Shown one piece after another: positions 43,321 to 52,831 of a DNA stretch of 64,000 bases. Both the position numbers and the translations under genes were made by a program. Numbering within the stretch: the stretch's first letter is position 1; each line of letters begins with the position of its first letter. Where the stretch lies: positions 803,115 to 867,114 of the forward strand of contig NC_018664.1 in NCBI RefSeq assembly GCF_000299355.1. Direction: 5' to 3'. The notes under the pieces were generated by a model. It was given only the letters and a program-made list of their open reading frames with translations. It was not told where the DNA came from and ran no database searches. Origin of the DNA: Gottschalkia acidurici 9a (GTDB lineage: Bacteria; Bacillota; Clostridia; Tissierellales; Gottschalkiaceae).

Positions 43321-43818
43321 ATGAAGGAAAAATATAATTTTAAATTGGCACGAGAAAAAGATATAGACCACATTTTGGAATTAATTAAAAAGAGAATAAT
43401 GTGGATGGATGACTATGGTATCGAGCAGTGGAATAAGACAAATTATATGGAATGGTATCCGAAGGAATACTTTAGTGATTGTATTTTACAAAATAGCCTA
43501 TATACTCTGAGTGAAAAAGAATTTGACAAAATTGTTGGAGCTGTTGTATTGAGTGATAGTGATAAATTATGGGAAGATAAGATACCAGCTTACTATATAC
43601 ATAACCTAGTAACAGACTTAGATGCTAAGGGTGCGGGTTCAGCAATCATAAAATACTGTGAAGATATAGCCATTGAACATGGGAAAGATAAACTACGCTT
43701 AGATTGTCAGTCATCAAATAATAAATTAAATCAATACTACGAAAATTTAGGATTTATTTATATTGAGGAAGTACAAGATGGACTATATATCGGAAATAAA
43801 AGAGAAAAATCATTATAA
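43321..43818 (+). CDS. GNAT-family N-acetyltransferase
   Basis: A 165-residue acetyltransferase. FKLAREKDIDHILELI opens the fold, IHNLVTDLDAKGAGSAIIKY holds the acetyl-CoA loop, and RLDCQSSNNKLNQYYENLGF is the C-terminal motif. ATG 43321 follows GTGAGGGA; the upstream GTG at 43306 is part of that RBS. Substrate unknown. Confidence 0.86.
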   Translation: MKEKYNFKLAREKDIDHILELIKKRIMWMDDYGIEQWNKTNYMEWYPKEYFSDCILQNSLYTLSEKEFDKIVGAVVLSDSDKLWEDKIPAYYIHNLVTDLDAKGAGSAIIKYCEDIAIEHGKDKLRLDCQSSNNKLNQYYENLGFIYIEEVQDGLYIGNKREKSL

Positions 43819-43866
43819 GATATATTGTAGCCTACGTACTTAAGAGGACAGTAAAAGTAAAAAATA

Positions 43867-43908
43867 AATAATAAAAGAGCAATCAACATGATTGCTCTTT
43901 TATTATTG
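43867..43908. terminator. Convergent bidirectional terminator
   Basis: AATAATAAAAGAGCAATC / GATTGCTCTTTTATTATT 18-bp stem with 5-nt loop. Confidence 0.85.
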
Positions 43909-44030
43909 GAAAATTAAAATGACTTTGTAATTCAAAGAGCTATAATTATTTTCACTTATATAACATAGTAAGAACAGGTAGCCTTTAAGTTATATCAAGT
44001 ATATTAGCTTTGTTATATTATCTATTTATC

Positions 44031-44924
44031 TCAAGTTATATTACTACCAGATATTATAGGATTTTCTTCAGAAGATTGAATAGCCTTATCTCTATTTATT
44101 CTAACCTTACGTAATATTAAGCCTAATGTGATATAAAGTGCTATAGAGATTAGGCCATATATCGGAGAAATAAATAATTCTTTTGAACGTGATATTTTTA
44201 TGAATCCTACTAAGATTAAAGGATTAAGAAAAGCATCTTCAACCATATGCATTAAGACACAAGGCCAAACTGATTTAGTCAAAAGACGTAATTCTATAAA
44301 AGGTATAGACCAAGCTATCATTGTAATAGTTGCTACCAAGATAAATGTAAATCTGCTTAATCCAGTAATACTATTGATAGTGGCGTCAGTTAAGAAATAT
44401 ATATAATATGGAGCATGCCATAACCCCCAAATTAATCCAACTCCGATATAAAGAATAAAATCATTTTTAATAAGATAGCGTAGCTTAGGGGTAAGATATC
44501 CTTGCCATGCAAATTCTTCAGGGATGTTTTTTAAGAAGTTAGGTATAAGCGCAACTATGAATGCCTGAATATATATTTCAAATTGTGAAGTGTCAAAAGA
44601 TATCCATCCTAAAGCACTTCCTATAAATATAACAAACGTTGTAAGGATAGGAAAGACTAATGATGAAACAATATACCATCTGATATTTTTCTTTAAATAA
44701 GGTTTAAATCCAATATCCTTCCAACCATCTCCTCCAAAGAACCTAAGAGCTATAGAACAAACTATTGGTGCAATAAGCCATATAAGCATTCCAAGACTTT
44801 CAATTTCATATGACTGTACTCCCATCATTAAATCTATTACTTTGCCTATCCAGCCAGAAGTAAGCACTATAATAGCAAAGATAGATACATTGCGTATAGT
44901 AATTTTTTTTACATGTTCATTCAT
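44031..44924 (-). CDS. CPBP-family intramembrane protease-like protein (EExxxQ variant)
   Basis: A 297-residue polytopic protein of the CPBP/Abi family (PF02517). The glutamates of motif 1 are present in PEEFAWQGYL, but the usual arginine of EExxxR is Gln. Motif 2 is WGLWHAPYY and motif 3 MHMVEDAF, so both catalytic histidines remain. About eight membrane segments. Divergent from the PadR regulator at 45157, which may control it. Family members act as prenyl-protein proteases or in bacteriocin self-immunity; the role here is unknown. Confidence 0.84.
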   Translation of the reverse strand: MNEHVKKITIRNVSIFAIIVLTSGWIGKVIDLMMGVQSYEIESLGMLIWLIAPIVCSIALRFFGGDGWKDIGFKPYLKKNIRWYIVSSLVFPILTTFVIFIGSALGWISFDTSQFEIYIQAFIVALIPNFLKNIPEEFAWQGYLTPKLRYLIKNDFILYIGVGLIWGLWHAPYYIYFLTDATINSITGLSRFTFILVATITMIAWSIPFIELRLLTKSVWPCVLMHMVEDAFLNPLILVGFIKISRSKELFISPIYGLISIALYITLGLILRKVRINRDKAIQSSEENPIISGSNIT

Positions 44925-45066
44925 AATTATCCCCCTTAACTTTATAAACTCTTAATATACTTATAGTCCCAAATTCATCTTTAAATTGTCAGTATATAAA
45001 CACCTCCACAGAAAATATTTATGATACTTGAAATTGATATTACCTTGTTGATATATTAAACTCATA

Positions 45067-45118
45067 TTGAATTTAATAACAATAAGTGTTACTATTAGAT
45101 ATATTACTAATAGTAACA
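45067..45118 (+). promoter_or_regulatory. padR promoter with 12-bp perfect palindromic operator
   Basis: TTGAAT (45067-45072) and TACTAT (45090-45095) with 17-nt spacing. TGTTACTATTAG (45087-45098) and CTAATAGTAACA (45107-45118) are perfect inverted repeats with an 8-nt spacer, covering the -10 box and transcription start. This suits autorepression by the adjacent PadR. Confidence 0.75.
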
Positions 45119-45156
45119 TTGGTTGAATTTATTGTCAATATAGAAGGGGGAAAATT

Positions 45157-45696
45157 ATGGAATATGTAATTTTGGGTTTATTAATTTTAAAAAGTCAAAC
45201 TATTTATGAACTAAACAAACATTTCGAGACAAGCATATCACTATTTTATAGTGCTAGCTATGGTAGTCTTAGAACTACAACTAATAAACTATTAAAAAAA
45301 GGGCTTATCCATTTTGAGGAAAGAAAAGAAAATGGTCGTAATAAAAAAATTTACACTATTTTAGATGAGGGAAAAGAAGAGTTTTTTAAATGGATGTATT
45401 CTGAGGTATCTCAAAGTAAATTAGAAGTGGAAGCTTTAACTAAGCTTTTCTTTCTAGGTTTAGTTGAGAGTAATGAAAATAAGAAGGCTATACTAAAAAA
45501 CATCATAGAAACTACTGATGTTGAAAAAGATAATCTTGAAAATTTAGAAGAGTCAATAAAAGAAGAAAAGATTCCTGATGGATATGAAGATATAGCGTAT
45601 TACCGATTGAAGACACTTAATTATGGGATACAAAGCTGTAATTTTTCGAAAGATATGTTTGAAGATATATTAAAAGAGCTAGAGGAAAGTAAATAA
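45157..45696 (+). CDS. PadR-family transcriptional regulator
   Basis: A 179-residue regulator with the PadR winged helix (EYVILGLLILKSQTIYELNK; SLFYSASYGSLRTTTNKLLK; ENGRNKKIYTILDEGKEEF) and a longer C-terminal helical Vir_act_alpha_C-like dimer domain (about 95-179). It has an obvious palindromic operator in its own promoter. The divergent CPBP gene is the most likely second target. RBS GGGGG. Confidence 0.9.
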   Translation: MEYVILGLLILKSQTIYELNKHFETSISLFYSASYGSLRTTTNKLLKKGLIHFEERKENGRNKKIYTILDEGKEEFFKWMYSEVSQSKLEVEALTKLFFLGLVESNENKKAILKNIIETTDVEKDNLENLEESIKEEKIPDGYEDIAYYRLKTLNYGIQSCNFSKDMFEDILKELEESK

Positions 45697-46119
45697 TAAA
45701 GAAATAGCTTTATTTAAAGTACAACAATTAGATATTTTTTTAGTGATATGTATGGGATGAAAATGAAAAATAGTAGTGAAATATTAATGAGTAAAACTCT
45801 TGTCAAAGTATAAATGACAAGAGTTTTTATTGTATAAGCATTAATAATTATATAGTAAAAAGGACATTATAATAGTTACTTATGAGACTTTACATATAGG
45901 TTCAAATAATAGATATAAACTTAATTACAATGTAATGAAAAATACAACTAAGTATCAGATTTCAATACAATTAAAATCATTCTCTATTTTGTATTAGATA
46001 ATGATTTTTAAGTATTTTATAAGAGTTACTTAATCTTTTAGGTAATTACGCTAAATATATTAGATAAATAAAAATATGAAAAATACTCAATGAACTTAAA
46101 TAAAAAAGGAGGATATATT
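45697..46119. terminator. Gene-free region with two terminators
   Basis: AAAACTCTTGTC / GACAAGAGTTTTT at 45793-45828 ends padR. AAATCATT / AATGATTTTT at 45973-46009 is a second hairpin of terminator type. No gene is visible between them. Confidence 0.75.
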
Positions 46120-47418
46120 TTGCCAAAGGAAAGTGTATTTGTTAATGATTTTACAAATGGAATATTAGATCCAAATGGATCAATGCTTGGTCCTGTTAAG
46201 GATGGAGGAATAATAGTAGCCAATACTGCACCTGGATGTTGGGGACCTATGATTACTCCTGCATTAAGAGGAGGTCATGAAGTAACAAGACCTGTGTTCG
46301 TAGAAAACGCGGAAATAGGAGATGCAGTTGCAATCTATATTAAATCAATTACAGTAACTTCTTCAGTAGCATCTTCAGGAAATGAAGTTGCAGTAGAGAA
46401 AAATTTTGTTGGAGATCCTTTTGTGGCTGGAAGATGTCCTAATTGTGGAACACTTTATCCAGAAACAAAATTAGAGGGTATTGGATCAGCTTCTGTACAT
46501 TGTGCAAAGTGTGATGAGGAAATCGCTGCGTTTCAGTTTACTAACGGTTATACTATTGCTTTAAATGAAAATAAAACGATAGGAGTTACGCTAACTAAAG
46601 AAGCATCAGAAGAAGCTGCTAAAAAGGCAAAGTCATACATGGCTGTTCCAGATAATTCAATTCAAAACCCAGTAGTAACATTTGCACCTCATGATATAGT
46701 AGGTAATATTTCAAGATTGAAACCATTTATTGGTCAACTAGGAACAACTCCATCTATACCTATGCCTGATTCTCACAATGCTGGAGATTTCGGATCATTC
46801 TTATTAGGTGCTCCACACGAGTATGCATTAACAGAGGAAGAATTGTTAAAACATAAAACTGATGGACACATGGATATTAATAGAGCAAGAGAAGGAGCAA
46901 TAGTTATATGTCCTGTTAAAGTAAAGGGTGGAGGAGTCTATGTAGGAGACGTTCATGCTATGCAGGGAGATGGAGAAATAGCAGGACATACCTGTGACGT
47001 TTCTTCAGTTGTCACTTTAAAGGTAAAAGTAATCAAAAACTTAAATATTGATGGGCCAATAATATTACCTGTTGAAGAAGACCTTCCATACTTAGCTAAG
47101 CCACTAAATGTAGAGGAAAAGAAAAGAGCAATGGAATTAGCAAGTGAATGGGGAATAGAGTCACTAGAAAATACTGCTCCAATAAGCTTTGTTGGAACTG
47201 GGTCAAACCTAAATGAAGCAATAGATAATGGACTTACTAGAGCAGCTGAACTTTTTAATATAAGTGTTCCAGAAGTAAAGAATAGAACTACAATAAATGG
47301 AGCAGTGGAAATTGGAAGATATCCAGGAACTGCTACAGTTACATTTCTAGCACCCATTGAGTTATTAGAAAAAGTAGGTATCTATAGTTTAGTAAAAGAA
47401 CAGTACAATCTTATATAA
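46120..47418 (+). CDS. Acetamidase/formamidase family amidohydrolase
   Basis: FmdA/AmdA-family amidase that hydrolyses formamide or acetamide to ammonia and the acid. The product keeps NTAPGCWGPMITPALRGGHE, the zinc-like cysteine pairs CPNC and CAKC, PMPDSHNAGDFGSFLLGAP, and VYVGDVHAMQGDGEIAGHTCD, all typical of the family. The TTG at 46120 is placed 7-8 nt after AAAGGAGG, better than the upstream ATG at 46090, which would read through the RBS. 432 residues. Monocistronic. Confidence 0.88.
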   Translation: MPKESVFVNDFTNGILDPNGSMLGPVKDGGIIVANTAPGCWGPMITPALRGGHEVTRPVFVENAEIGDAVAIYIKSITVTSSVASSGNEVAVEKNFVGDPFVAGRCPNCGTLYPETKLEGIGSASVHCAKCDEEIAAFQFTNGYTIALNENKTIGVTLTKEASEEAAKKAKSYMAVPDNSIQNPVVTFAPHDIVGNISRLKPFIGQLGTTPSIPMPDSHNAGDFGSFLLGAPHEYALTEEELLKHKTDGHMDINRAREGAIVICPVKVKGGGVYVGDVHAMQGDGEIAGHTCDVSSVVTLKVKVIKNLNIDGPIILPVEEDLPYLAKPLNVEEKKRAMELASEWGIESLENTAPISFVGTGSNLNEAIDNGLTRAAELFNISVPEVKNRTTINGAVEIGRYPGTATVTFLAPIELLEKVGIYSLVKEQYNLI

Positions 47419-47554
47419 AATAGTCTTAGATAAATTATTTAAATATTTTAAATTCTTTATTTTATTTACTGAGACAATAAAATATAAAAAGTTTAAAAAT
47501 CGAAGAGATTAAAAATAAGATTAAAGATAGATAATTAATTGAGTAATACTTGAC

Positions 47555-47600
47555 TTCAGCTGGAGTTTCTTAGAAGACATACTTGCTCCAGCTGAAATTT
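47555..47600. terminator. Convergent terminator
   Basis: TTCAGCTGGAG / CTCCAGCTGAA 11-bp stem with 20-nt loop between the amidase and methionine aminopeptidase genes. Confidence 0.7.
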
Positions 47601-47608
47601 ATAAAAAA

Positions 47609-48478
47609 TTACTTACTAAGTATCTCTACACCATCTTCTGTTACTAATATGGTATGCTCCCATTGTGAAGAAAGAGATCCATCTTCAGTATATACTGTCC
47701 AACCATCTTCAGAATCTACTACTATTTCATGCGACCCCTCATTTATCATAGGTTCTATAGTGAATATCATTCCAGGTACTAAAATCATTCCTTCACCCCT
47801 ATTACCATAGTGAGCTACAAAAGGTTCTTCATGAAATTCAAGTCCGATACCATGGCCTCCAAAATCTTTTACTACAGAATAACCGTGTTTTTCTGCATGC
47901 TCTTGAACTGCCGCACCAATGTCGTCTAAAAATCCCCAAGGCTTTACTGCCTCAATACCTTTATATAGACATTCTCTTGAAACTTCCACTAATTTTTTTG
48001 CTTCCTCACTTGTTTCACCAATTATGAACATTCTTGAAGCGTCTGAAAAATAGCCATCTAATATAGTTGACACATCTATATTTACTATGTCTCCATTTTT
48101 GAGTATTACATTTTCACTAGGTATACCATGGCATACTTCGCTATTTATTGATGTGCATAAACTCTTAGTATACCCTTGGAAGTTGAGAGTTGCTGGAACT
48201 GCTCCTTGAGATATAGTATAGTCATGAACTAACTTATCTATTTCTTCAGTACTCATACCTTCTTTTATATTTTTAGCTACTAAGTCAAGTACAGCACTAT
48301 TAACTATAGCACTCTTTCTTATACCCTCAATCTGTTCTTTAGTTTTGATAATTTGTCTTTGTGGAACTTGAAATCCTTGTGATTCTAAAGAATTTAACTT
48401 CTTATCAAATTCTATATGGCACTTTTTATATTTTAGTCCACTTCCGCACCAACATAAGTCATTTCTACTTAGATTCAT
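47609..48478 (-). CDS. map: Type I methionyl aminopeptidase with N-terminal SEC-C motif
   Basis: Removes the initiator methionine from new proteins. The N-terminal SEC-C zinc motif is NDLCWCGSGLKYKKCH (CxCx8CH). The metalloprotease core follows from about residue 40, with metal ligands in NIDVSTILDGYFSDASRMF (two Asp), GGHGIGLEFHEEP (His), MIFTIEPMI (Glu) and SQWEHTILV (Glu). The SEC-C form is common as a second MAP in clostridia, so a shorter housekeeping map may exist elsewhere. Confidence 0.93.
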   Translation of the reverse strand: MNLSRNDLCWCGSGLKYKKCHIEFDKKLNSLESQGFQVPQRQIIKTKEQIEGIRKSAIVNSAVLDLVAKNIKEGMSTEEIDKLVHDYTISQGAVPATLNFQGYTKSLCTSINSEVCHGIPSENVILKNGDIVNIDVSTILDGYFSDASRMFIIGETSEEAKKLVEVSRECLYKGIEAVKPWGFLDDIGAAVQEHAEKHGYSVVKDFGGHGIGLEFHEEPFVAHYGNRGEGMILVPGMIFTIEPMINEGSHEIVVDSEDGWTVYTEDGSLSSQWEHTILVTEDGVEILSK

Positions 48479-48670
48479 ATTAACATCTCCTAATATTTTA
48501 TTGATTATTTAAATAGCTTTAATGCAATTACATTTTAAAAGTATGATTTAATTGTAACAGTAGTTGTTACTATAATCAAAGTCATATAGCTTTACTTTAT
48601 AAATATATATGGTAAAATTACTTTAGAATTGGGTCAGAAGTATAAAATAAAATTGATAGGAGGGTTATAT

Positions 48671-48760
48671 ATGAGATCTCAACTAAATTTTACTAGAGTT
48701 GTAGGCTCTGTGCAAAGACTACATGAAGCATCAGAGCCGAATTTTATTAGACTAAATTAG
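48671..48760 (+). CDS. Short ORF (29 aa) before the CD3324-type gene
   Basis: A 29-codon ORF, MRSQLNFTRVVGSVQRLHEA..., with a good RBS (AGGAGGG, 48659-48665) 5 nt before its ATG. GCAAAGACTAC (48713-48723) within it is nearly complementary to GTGGTCTTTGC (48781-48791) after its stop, so its translation could affect leader folding. It may be a leader peptide or the truncated end of another gene. No family recognised. Confidence 0.35.
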   Translation: MRSQLNFTRVVGSVQRLHEASEPNFIRLN

Positions 48761-48833
48761 ATTGGATTAAAACTGTTTTGTGTGGTCTTTGCTTCATTAT
48801 TTACAGATTAAATAGTAGATAGGAGCAAAGATT

Positions 48834-49100
48834 ATGAAATATGAAAAGGCACAAAATATATTGCCAAAAGATATAATTGAATTAATTCAAGAATATATAG
48901 AAGGCGGATATTTATATATACCTGTAAAGAATAAAAATAAGAAAGCTTGGGGAGAAAACAGTGGTGCAAAAGATAGCTTGAAGGAAAGAAATAAAGAGAT
49001 ATTTGATTTATACAATCAAGGAGTGCCTATTAAAGAGCTTGCTGGGCAGTACTATCTTACTGAGCATAGCATTAGAAGAATAATAAGACAAGAAAAATAA
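48834..49100 (+). CDS. CD3324-family hypothetical protein (predicted HTH)
   Basis: An 88-residue protein of the CD3324 type found in clostridia and bacilli. It opens KYEKAQNILPKDIIELIQEY, followed by GGYLYIPVK and a C-terminal helix-turn-helix-like part (KERNKEIFDLYNQG, IKELAGQYYLTEHSIRRII). The last part suggests DNA binding, but no function is established. RBS TAGGAG. Confidence 0.82.
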   Translation: MKYEKAQNILPKDIIELIQEYIEGGYLYIPVKNKNKKAWGENSGAKDSLKERNKEIFDLYNQGVPIKELAGQYYLTEHSIRRIIRQEK

Positions 49101-49114
49101 ATAATATAAATACA

Positions 49115-49162
49115 AATCGGTATTTTAATATTATAGACATTGATATTAAATACCGATTTTTT
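49115..49162 (+). terminator. Terminator after the CD3324-type gene
   Basis: AAATCGGTATTT / AAATACCGATTT 12-bp stem with 21-nt loop and a T run. Confidence 0.82.
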
Positions 49163-49315
49163 GTACATTTTTATAAGTGAATATAAACAACTTTGATACA
49201 GAATCATTCATGAACTTGAGTAGTATAAAGCACCAATGTTATTATGTGACTAGAAAGACTTATATTTAATAAGCAAATTTTAAAATAAGAATTTTTAGAA
49301 AAGGAAAGTATAACA

Positions 49316-50863
49316 ATGAGTATTTTAACTGTTAAAAATATGAGCCATGGATTTGGAGATAGAGCTATATTTGAAAATGTGTCTTTTAGACTATTAAAAG
49401 GGGAACATGTTGGACTTATAGGAGATAATGGCGAAGGTAAGTCCACTTTTATGAATATAATAACAAATAAATTAATACCAGATAAAGGACAAATAGATTG
49501 GAGCAATAAAGTTAGTGTTGGATATATGGATCAACATACTGAGCTTAAAAAAGGAAAAACCATAAAATCTGTGTTAGAAGAAGCATTCGCATATCTATTT
49601 GATATGGAAATGAAGATGAATGATTTATATAATAGAATGGGCAAAATGAATGACGAAGAAATGAGTAGAGCCCTTAAGCAAATAGGTAATATTCAGGATA
49701 TATTAGATAACAATGGTTTTTACAGTATAGATTCTAAGATAGAAGCAGTTGCAACAGGACTTGGACTTAGAAATTTAGGATTAAATAAGGAAGTTACAGA
49801 TTTAAGTGGTGGACAGAGAACTAAGGTTTTATTAGCTAAACTTCTTTTAGAATCACCAGATATACTACTATTAGATGAACCTACAAACTATCTTGATGAA
49901 GATCATATAGAGTGGTTGAGAGCATATCTAAAAAACTATCGTAATGCGTTCATACTAATATCACATGATGTACAGTTTCTAAACAGTGTAGTTAACGTAA
50001 TATGTCATGTTGAAAACAAGACATTAACAAGATATATAGGGAATTATGATAGCTTTCTAAAGGAATATGAAGCAAATAAAAAACAATTAAAATCTGCATA
50101 TGAAAAACAACAAGAAGAGATAGCTAGGCTTGAGAATTTTGTTAAAAAGAATAAAGCAAGAGCTGCCACAAAAGGTATGGCAACTGCTAGACAAAAAAAG
50201 TTGGATAAGATGCAAAGGATAAAGATTTCAAGTGAAAAATCAAAACCACAGTTTCAATTCAAGTTTTCTAGAGCGTCAGGAAAGGTGATTTTTGAAGCAA
50301 AAGATTTAGTTATAGGATATAAAGAGCCTCTAACAAAACCTCTAAACTTGATAATGGAAAGAGATCAAAAAATAGCTCTAGTTGGAGCTAATGGTTTAGG
50401 AAAATCCACACTACTGAAAAGTCTAATTGGATTAATTAAGCCTATAAGTGGAAGCGTCAAATCGGGTAGTTATCAAGATATAGGTTACTTTGAACAAGAA
50501 ATTAAAGAATTAAATAATAATAGTGTTGTAGATGAGGTGTGGAATGACCTTATTGAATACAATAGACATCAAATAAGAGGTGCGTTAGCTAGATGCGGAC
50601 TAACAAACAAACATATAGATAGCAAGATATCAATGTTAAGTGGAGGAGAGCAAGCAAAGGTTAGACTATGTAAGCTTATAAATAAGCCTACAAACACACT
50701 GATACTAGATGAGCCAACAAATCATTTAGATGTTGAAGCAAAACGTGAGCTTAAAAGAGCATTAAAAGAATACGAGGGAAGTATACTCTTAGTATGTCAT
50801 GAGTCAGAGTTTTACAGGGATGTTGTGACTGATATATGGAACTGTGAGGACTGGATTAAATAA
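49316..50863 (+). CDS. ABC-F family ATPase (ribosome-associated)
   Basis: A 515-residue soluble protein with two ABC domains and no membrane part. Walker A motifs: GDNGEGKST (about 38) and GANGLGKST (about 358). Signatures: LSGGQRTKV and LSGGEQAKV. Walker B: ILLLDEPTNYLD and LILDEPTNHLD. The linker (P-site tRNA interaction motif) at about 245-300 is lysine-rich. ABC-F proteins act on the ribosome as translation factors or give antibiotic protection. It looks like the YkpA/YbiT-type rather than a long-linker resistance factor, but this is not certain. Confidence 0.9.
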   Translation: MSILTVKNMSHGFGDRAIFENVSFRLLKGEHVGLIGDNGEGKSTFMNIITNKLIPDKGQIDWSNKVSVGYMDQHTELKKGKTIKSVLEEAFAYLFDMEMKMNDLYNRMGKMNDEEMSRALKQIGNIQDILDNNGFYSIDSKIEAVATGLGLRNLGLNKEVTDLSGGQRTKVLLAKLLLESPDILLLDEPTNYLDEDHIEWLRAYLKNYRNAFILISHDVQFLNSVVNVICHVENKTLTRYIGNYDSFLKEYEANKKQLKSAYEKQQEEIARLENFVKKNKARAATKGMATARQKKLDKMQRIKISSEKSKPQFQFKFSRASGKVIFEAKDLVIGYKEPLTKPLNLIMERDQKIALVGANGLGKSTLLKSLIGLIKPISGSVKSGSYQDIGYFEQEIKELNNNSVVDEVWNDLIEYNRHQIRGALARCGLTNKHIDSKISMLSGGEQAKVRLCKLINKPTNTLILDEPTNHLDVEAKRELKRALKEYEGSILLVCHESEFYRDVVTDIWNCEDWIK

Positions 50864-50946
50864 CTAATAAAGAATGTCATAGAGACTTTATGTAAAACTA
50901 TATTTATATAATCAGAGTAAATAGTATAGAATAGGGGAGACCGAAA

Positions 50947-51579
50947 TTGGAAAACAAAATTTTCGAAACTTGGATGAAAGGATATATAATTAAAGATCAT
51001 ATAACAAATAAAAATATAGAAGTAGGAGACTACACATACTATTCAGGATATTATCATGAGAAACACTTTGAGGACTACTGTGTTAGATATCTTTCGCCAG
51101 ATATGGATGACGTAGATAAACTTAAAATAGGAAAGTTTTGCTCGATTGGTTCTGGAGCGACATTCATAATGTCAGGTAATCAAGGACATAAGTATGACTG
51201 GGTTACAACATATCCATTTTTTTATACGCCAGACCTCAATGAAAATGCTTTAGATGGATTTGAGAGAAAAGGAGATACTATTATTGGAAATGATGTATGG
51301 ATAGGAACTGAGGCTATGATAATGCCTGGAGTTAAAATTGGTGATGGAGCTGTTATAGCGTCAAGATCAGTAGTAACTAAAAATATTGAACCATATACAA
51401 TAGTAGGTGGTAATCCAGCTAAAGAGATAAAGAAAAGATTCTCAAAGGAAGAAATACAAATGCTACTCGAATGTAAATGGTGGGATGTAGATATAAATAT
51501 AATAAAAAAATACATTCCACTTATGTGCAGTAATAATATTAAAGAATTTGTTCTTAAGATTAAAGATGAAATCAGGTAA
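50947..51579 (+). CDS. CatB-like xenobiotic O-acetyltransferase (left-handed beta helix)
   Basis: A 210-residue hexapeptide-repeat acetyltransferase of the CatB/Vat type. IGKFCSIGSGATFIMSG starts the helix; His81 in GNQGHKYDWVTTYPF is the catalytic His of this family. DVWIGTEAMIMPGVKIGDGAVIAS forms the coils, and YTIVGGNPAKEIKKRF the end. It starts at TTG 50947, 6 nt after GGGGAGA. Chloramphenicol or streptogramin acetylation is possible but untested. It follows the ABC-F gene by 83 nt. Confidence 0.88.
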   Translation: MENKIFETWMKGYIIKDHITNKNIEVGDYTYYSGYYHEKHFEDYCVRYLSPDMDDVDKLKIGKFCSIGSGATFIMSGNQGHKYDWVTTYPFFYTPDLNENALDGFERKGDTIIGNDVWIGTEAMIMPGVKIGDGAVIASRSVVTKNIEPYTIVGGNPAKEIKKRFSKEEIQMLLECKWWDVDINIIKKYIPLMCSNNIKEFVLKIKDEIR

Positions 51580-51765
51580 AGTTTTAATAATTTTAAAATA
51601 CATTAAAGAAATAAATAATTATCTATATTACAATATATTGAAAGTTATTGTTAGCTAAATAATACAAATCGCTTAAAGATTTTCAAGAAATTTATTAGAA
51701 AATATAATAAAATAATATAGTAAGAAATATATAGTTTGTTTAGTCTTGAGAGGGAAGTGTACATC

Positions 51766-52455
51766 ATGCATGATATAAGGAAAACTTTTTTAAATTTTAT
51801 AAAGTTATTTATAGGACTTTTTCTATGTGCTCTTGGAATAGTTATGACTATTAACGCAAATTTAGGCCTTGCTCCATGGGACGTATTTCATAAAGGAATT
51901 TCAAATATACTAGGTACTACCATAGGGCAATCTAATATTATAATAGGAGTTTTTATTGTTATCTTAGACAGTTTGTTGGGTGAAAAAATAGGATGGGGAA
52001 CACTATGTAATATGTTTTTTGTTGGTATATTTATGGATTTCATAACATCGACCAGCCTCATATCAGTTATGGATACTTTTACACAAGGAGTTATTATGAT
52101 ATTGGTTGGAATGTTTATAAGTGGTGTAGCTTCATACCTTTATATAAGTTCGGGTATGGGAGCAGGTCCTAGGGATGGACTAATGGTTGCATTAGTAAAA
52201 AAGACTAATAAGTCTGTAAGGTTTGTTAGAAATTCTATTGAAATAAGTGTATTAACAGTTGGATATGTTTTAGGTGGATTTGCAGGCATTGGAACGTTAA
52301 TTATATCATTAGGAATGGGGTACTTTGTTCAACTTGCCTTTAAGATATTTAAGTTTGATGTTAAGAAAGTTAAGCATAGACTAATTGTAGATGATATAAA
52401 AGCACTGAAGAGGAAGTTGTTAAGGACACAATTATCAGATAAAAAAGAAAGTTAG
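51766..52455 (+). CDS. YczE/YitT-family membrane protein
   Basis: A 229-residue membrane protein with five or six hydrophobic segments, including LFIGLFLCALGIVMTINANLG, followed by LAPWDVFHKGISN and GMGAGPRDGLMVAL, both characteristic of the YczE/YyaS/YitT group. The C-terminus is cytoplasmic and basic. ATG 51766 follows GAGAGGGA; the upstream TTG at 51736 reads into that site. Function of the family is unknown. Confidence 0.84.
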   Translation: MHDIRKTFLNFIKLFIGLFLCALGIVMTINANLGLAPWDVFHKGISNILGTTIGQSNIIIGVFIVILDSLLGEKIGWGTLCNMFFVGIFMDFITSTSLISVMDTFTQGVIMILVGMFISGVASYLYISSGMGAGPRDGLMVALVKKTNKSVRFVRNSIEISVLTVGYVLGGFAGIGTLIISLGMGYFVQLAFKIFKFDVKKVKHRLIVDDIKALKRKLLRTQLSDKKES

Positions 52456-52831
52456 TATTATATATTAGATTTTATTTAATTAATGTTTTAGAAGAAGAAT
52501 ATTTATTTAGAACTGCAGGATATACATGAAGATAAGAAAAATTACTGAATCTAAAAATATAAAACGGCTTGATTCATGTTCATTTATACTCTAAGGTCAA
52601 CCTATATGAGTAATAGCTATATAGACAAAGTCTCTATAGTACTAGAAAAGTATAAGTCACGTTAGAAAGTAATACAGTTATATTTAAGAGAAAATTTATC
52701 TTAGAAACTCTATTGAATAATAAAAAAAGGATGTCATGGTATGGAATATAAATTTCTGATACTGTAACATCCTTTTTAGATACAAAAAAGCAAAAATTAG
52801 CTGTTGACTAAAGAGTATCTTTGTTTGAAAA
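52456..52831. other. Gene-free convergent region with terminator
   Basis: No ORF. AAAAAGGATGT (52734-52744) and ACATCCTTTTT (52767-52777) form a terminator stem usable on both strands. The rest is AT-rich without recognisable structure. Confidence 0.7.
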
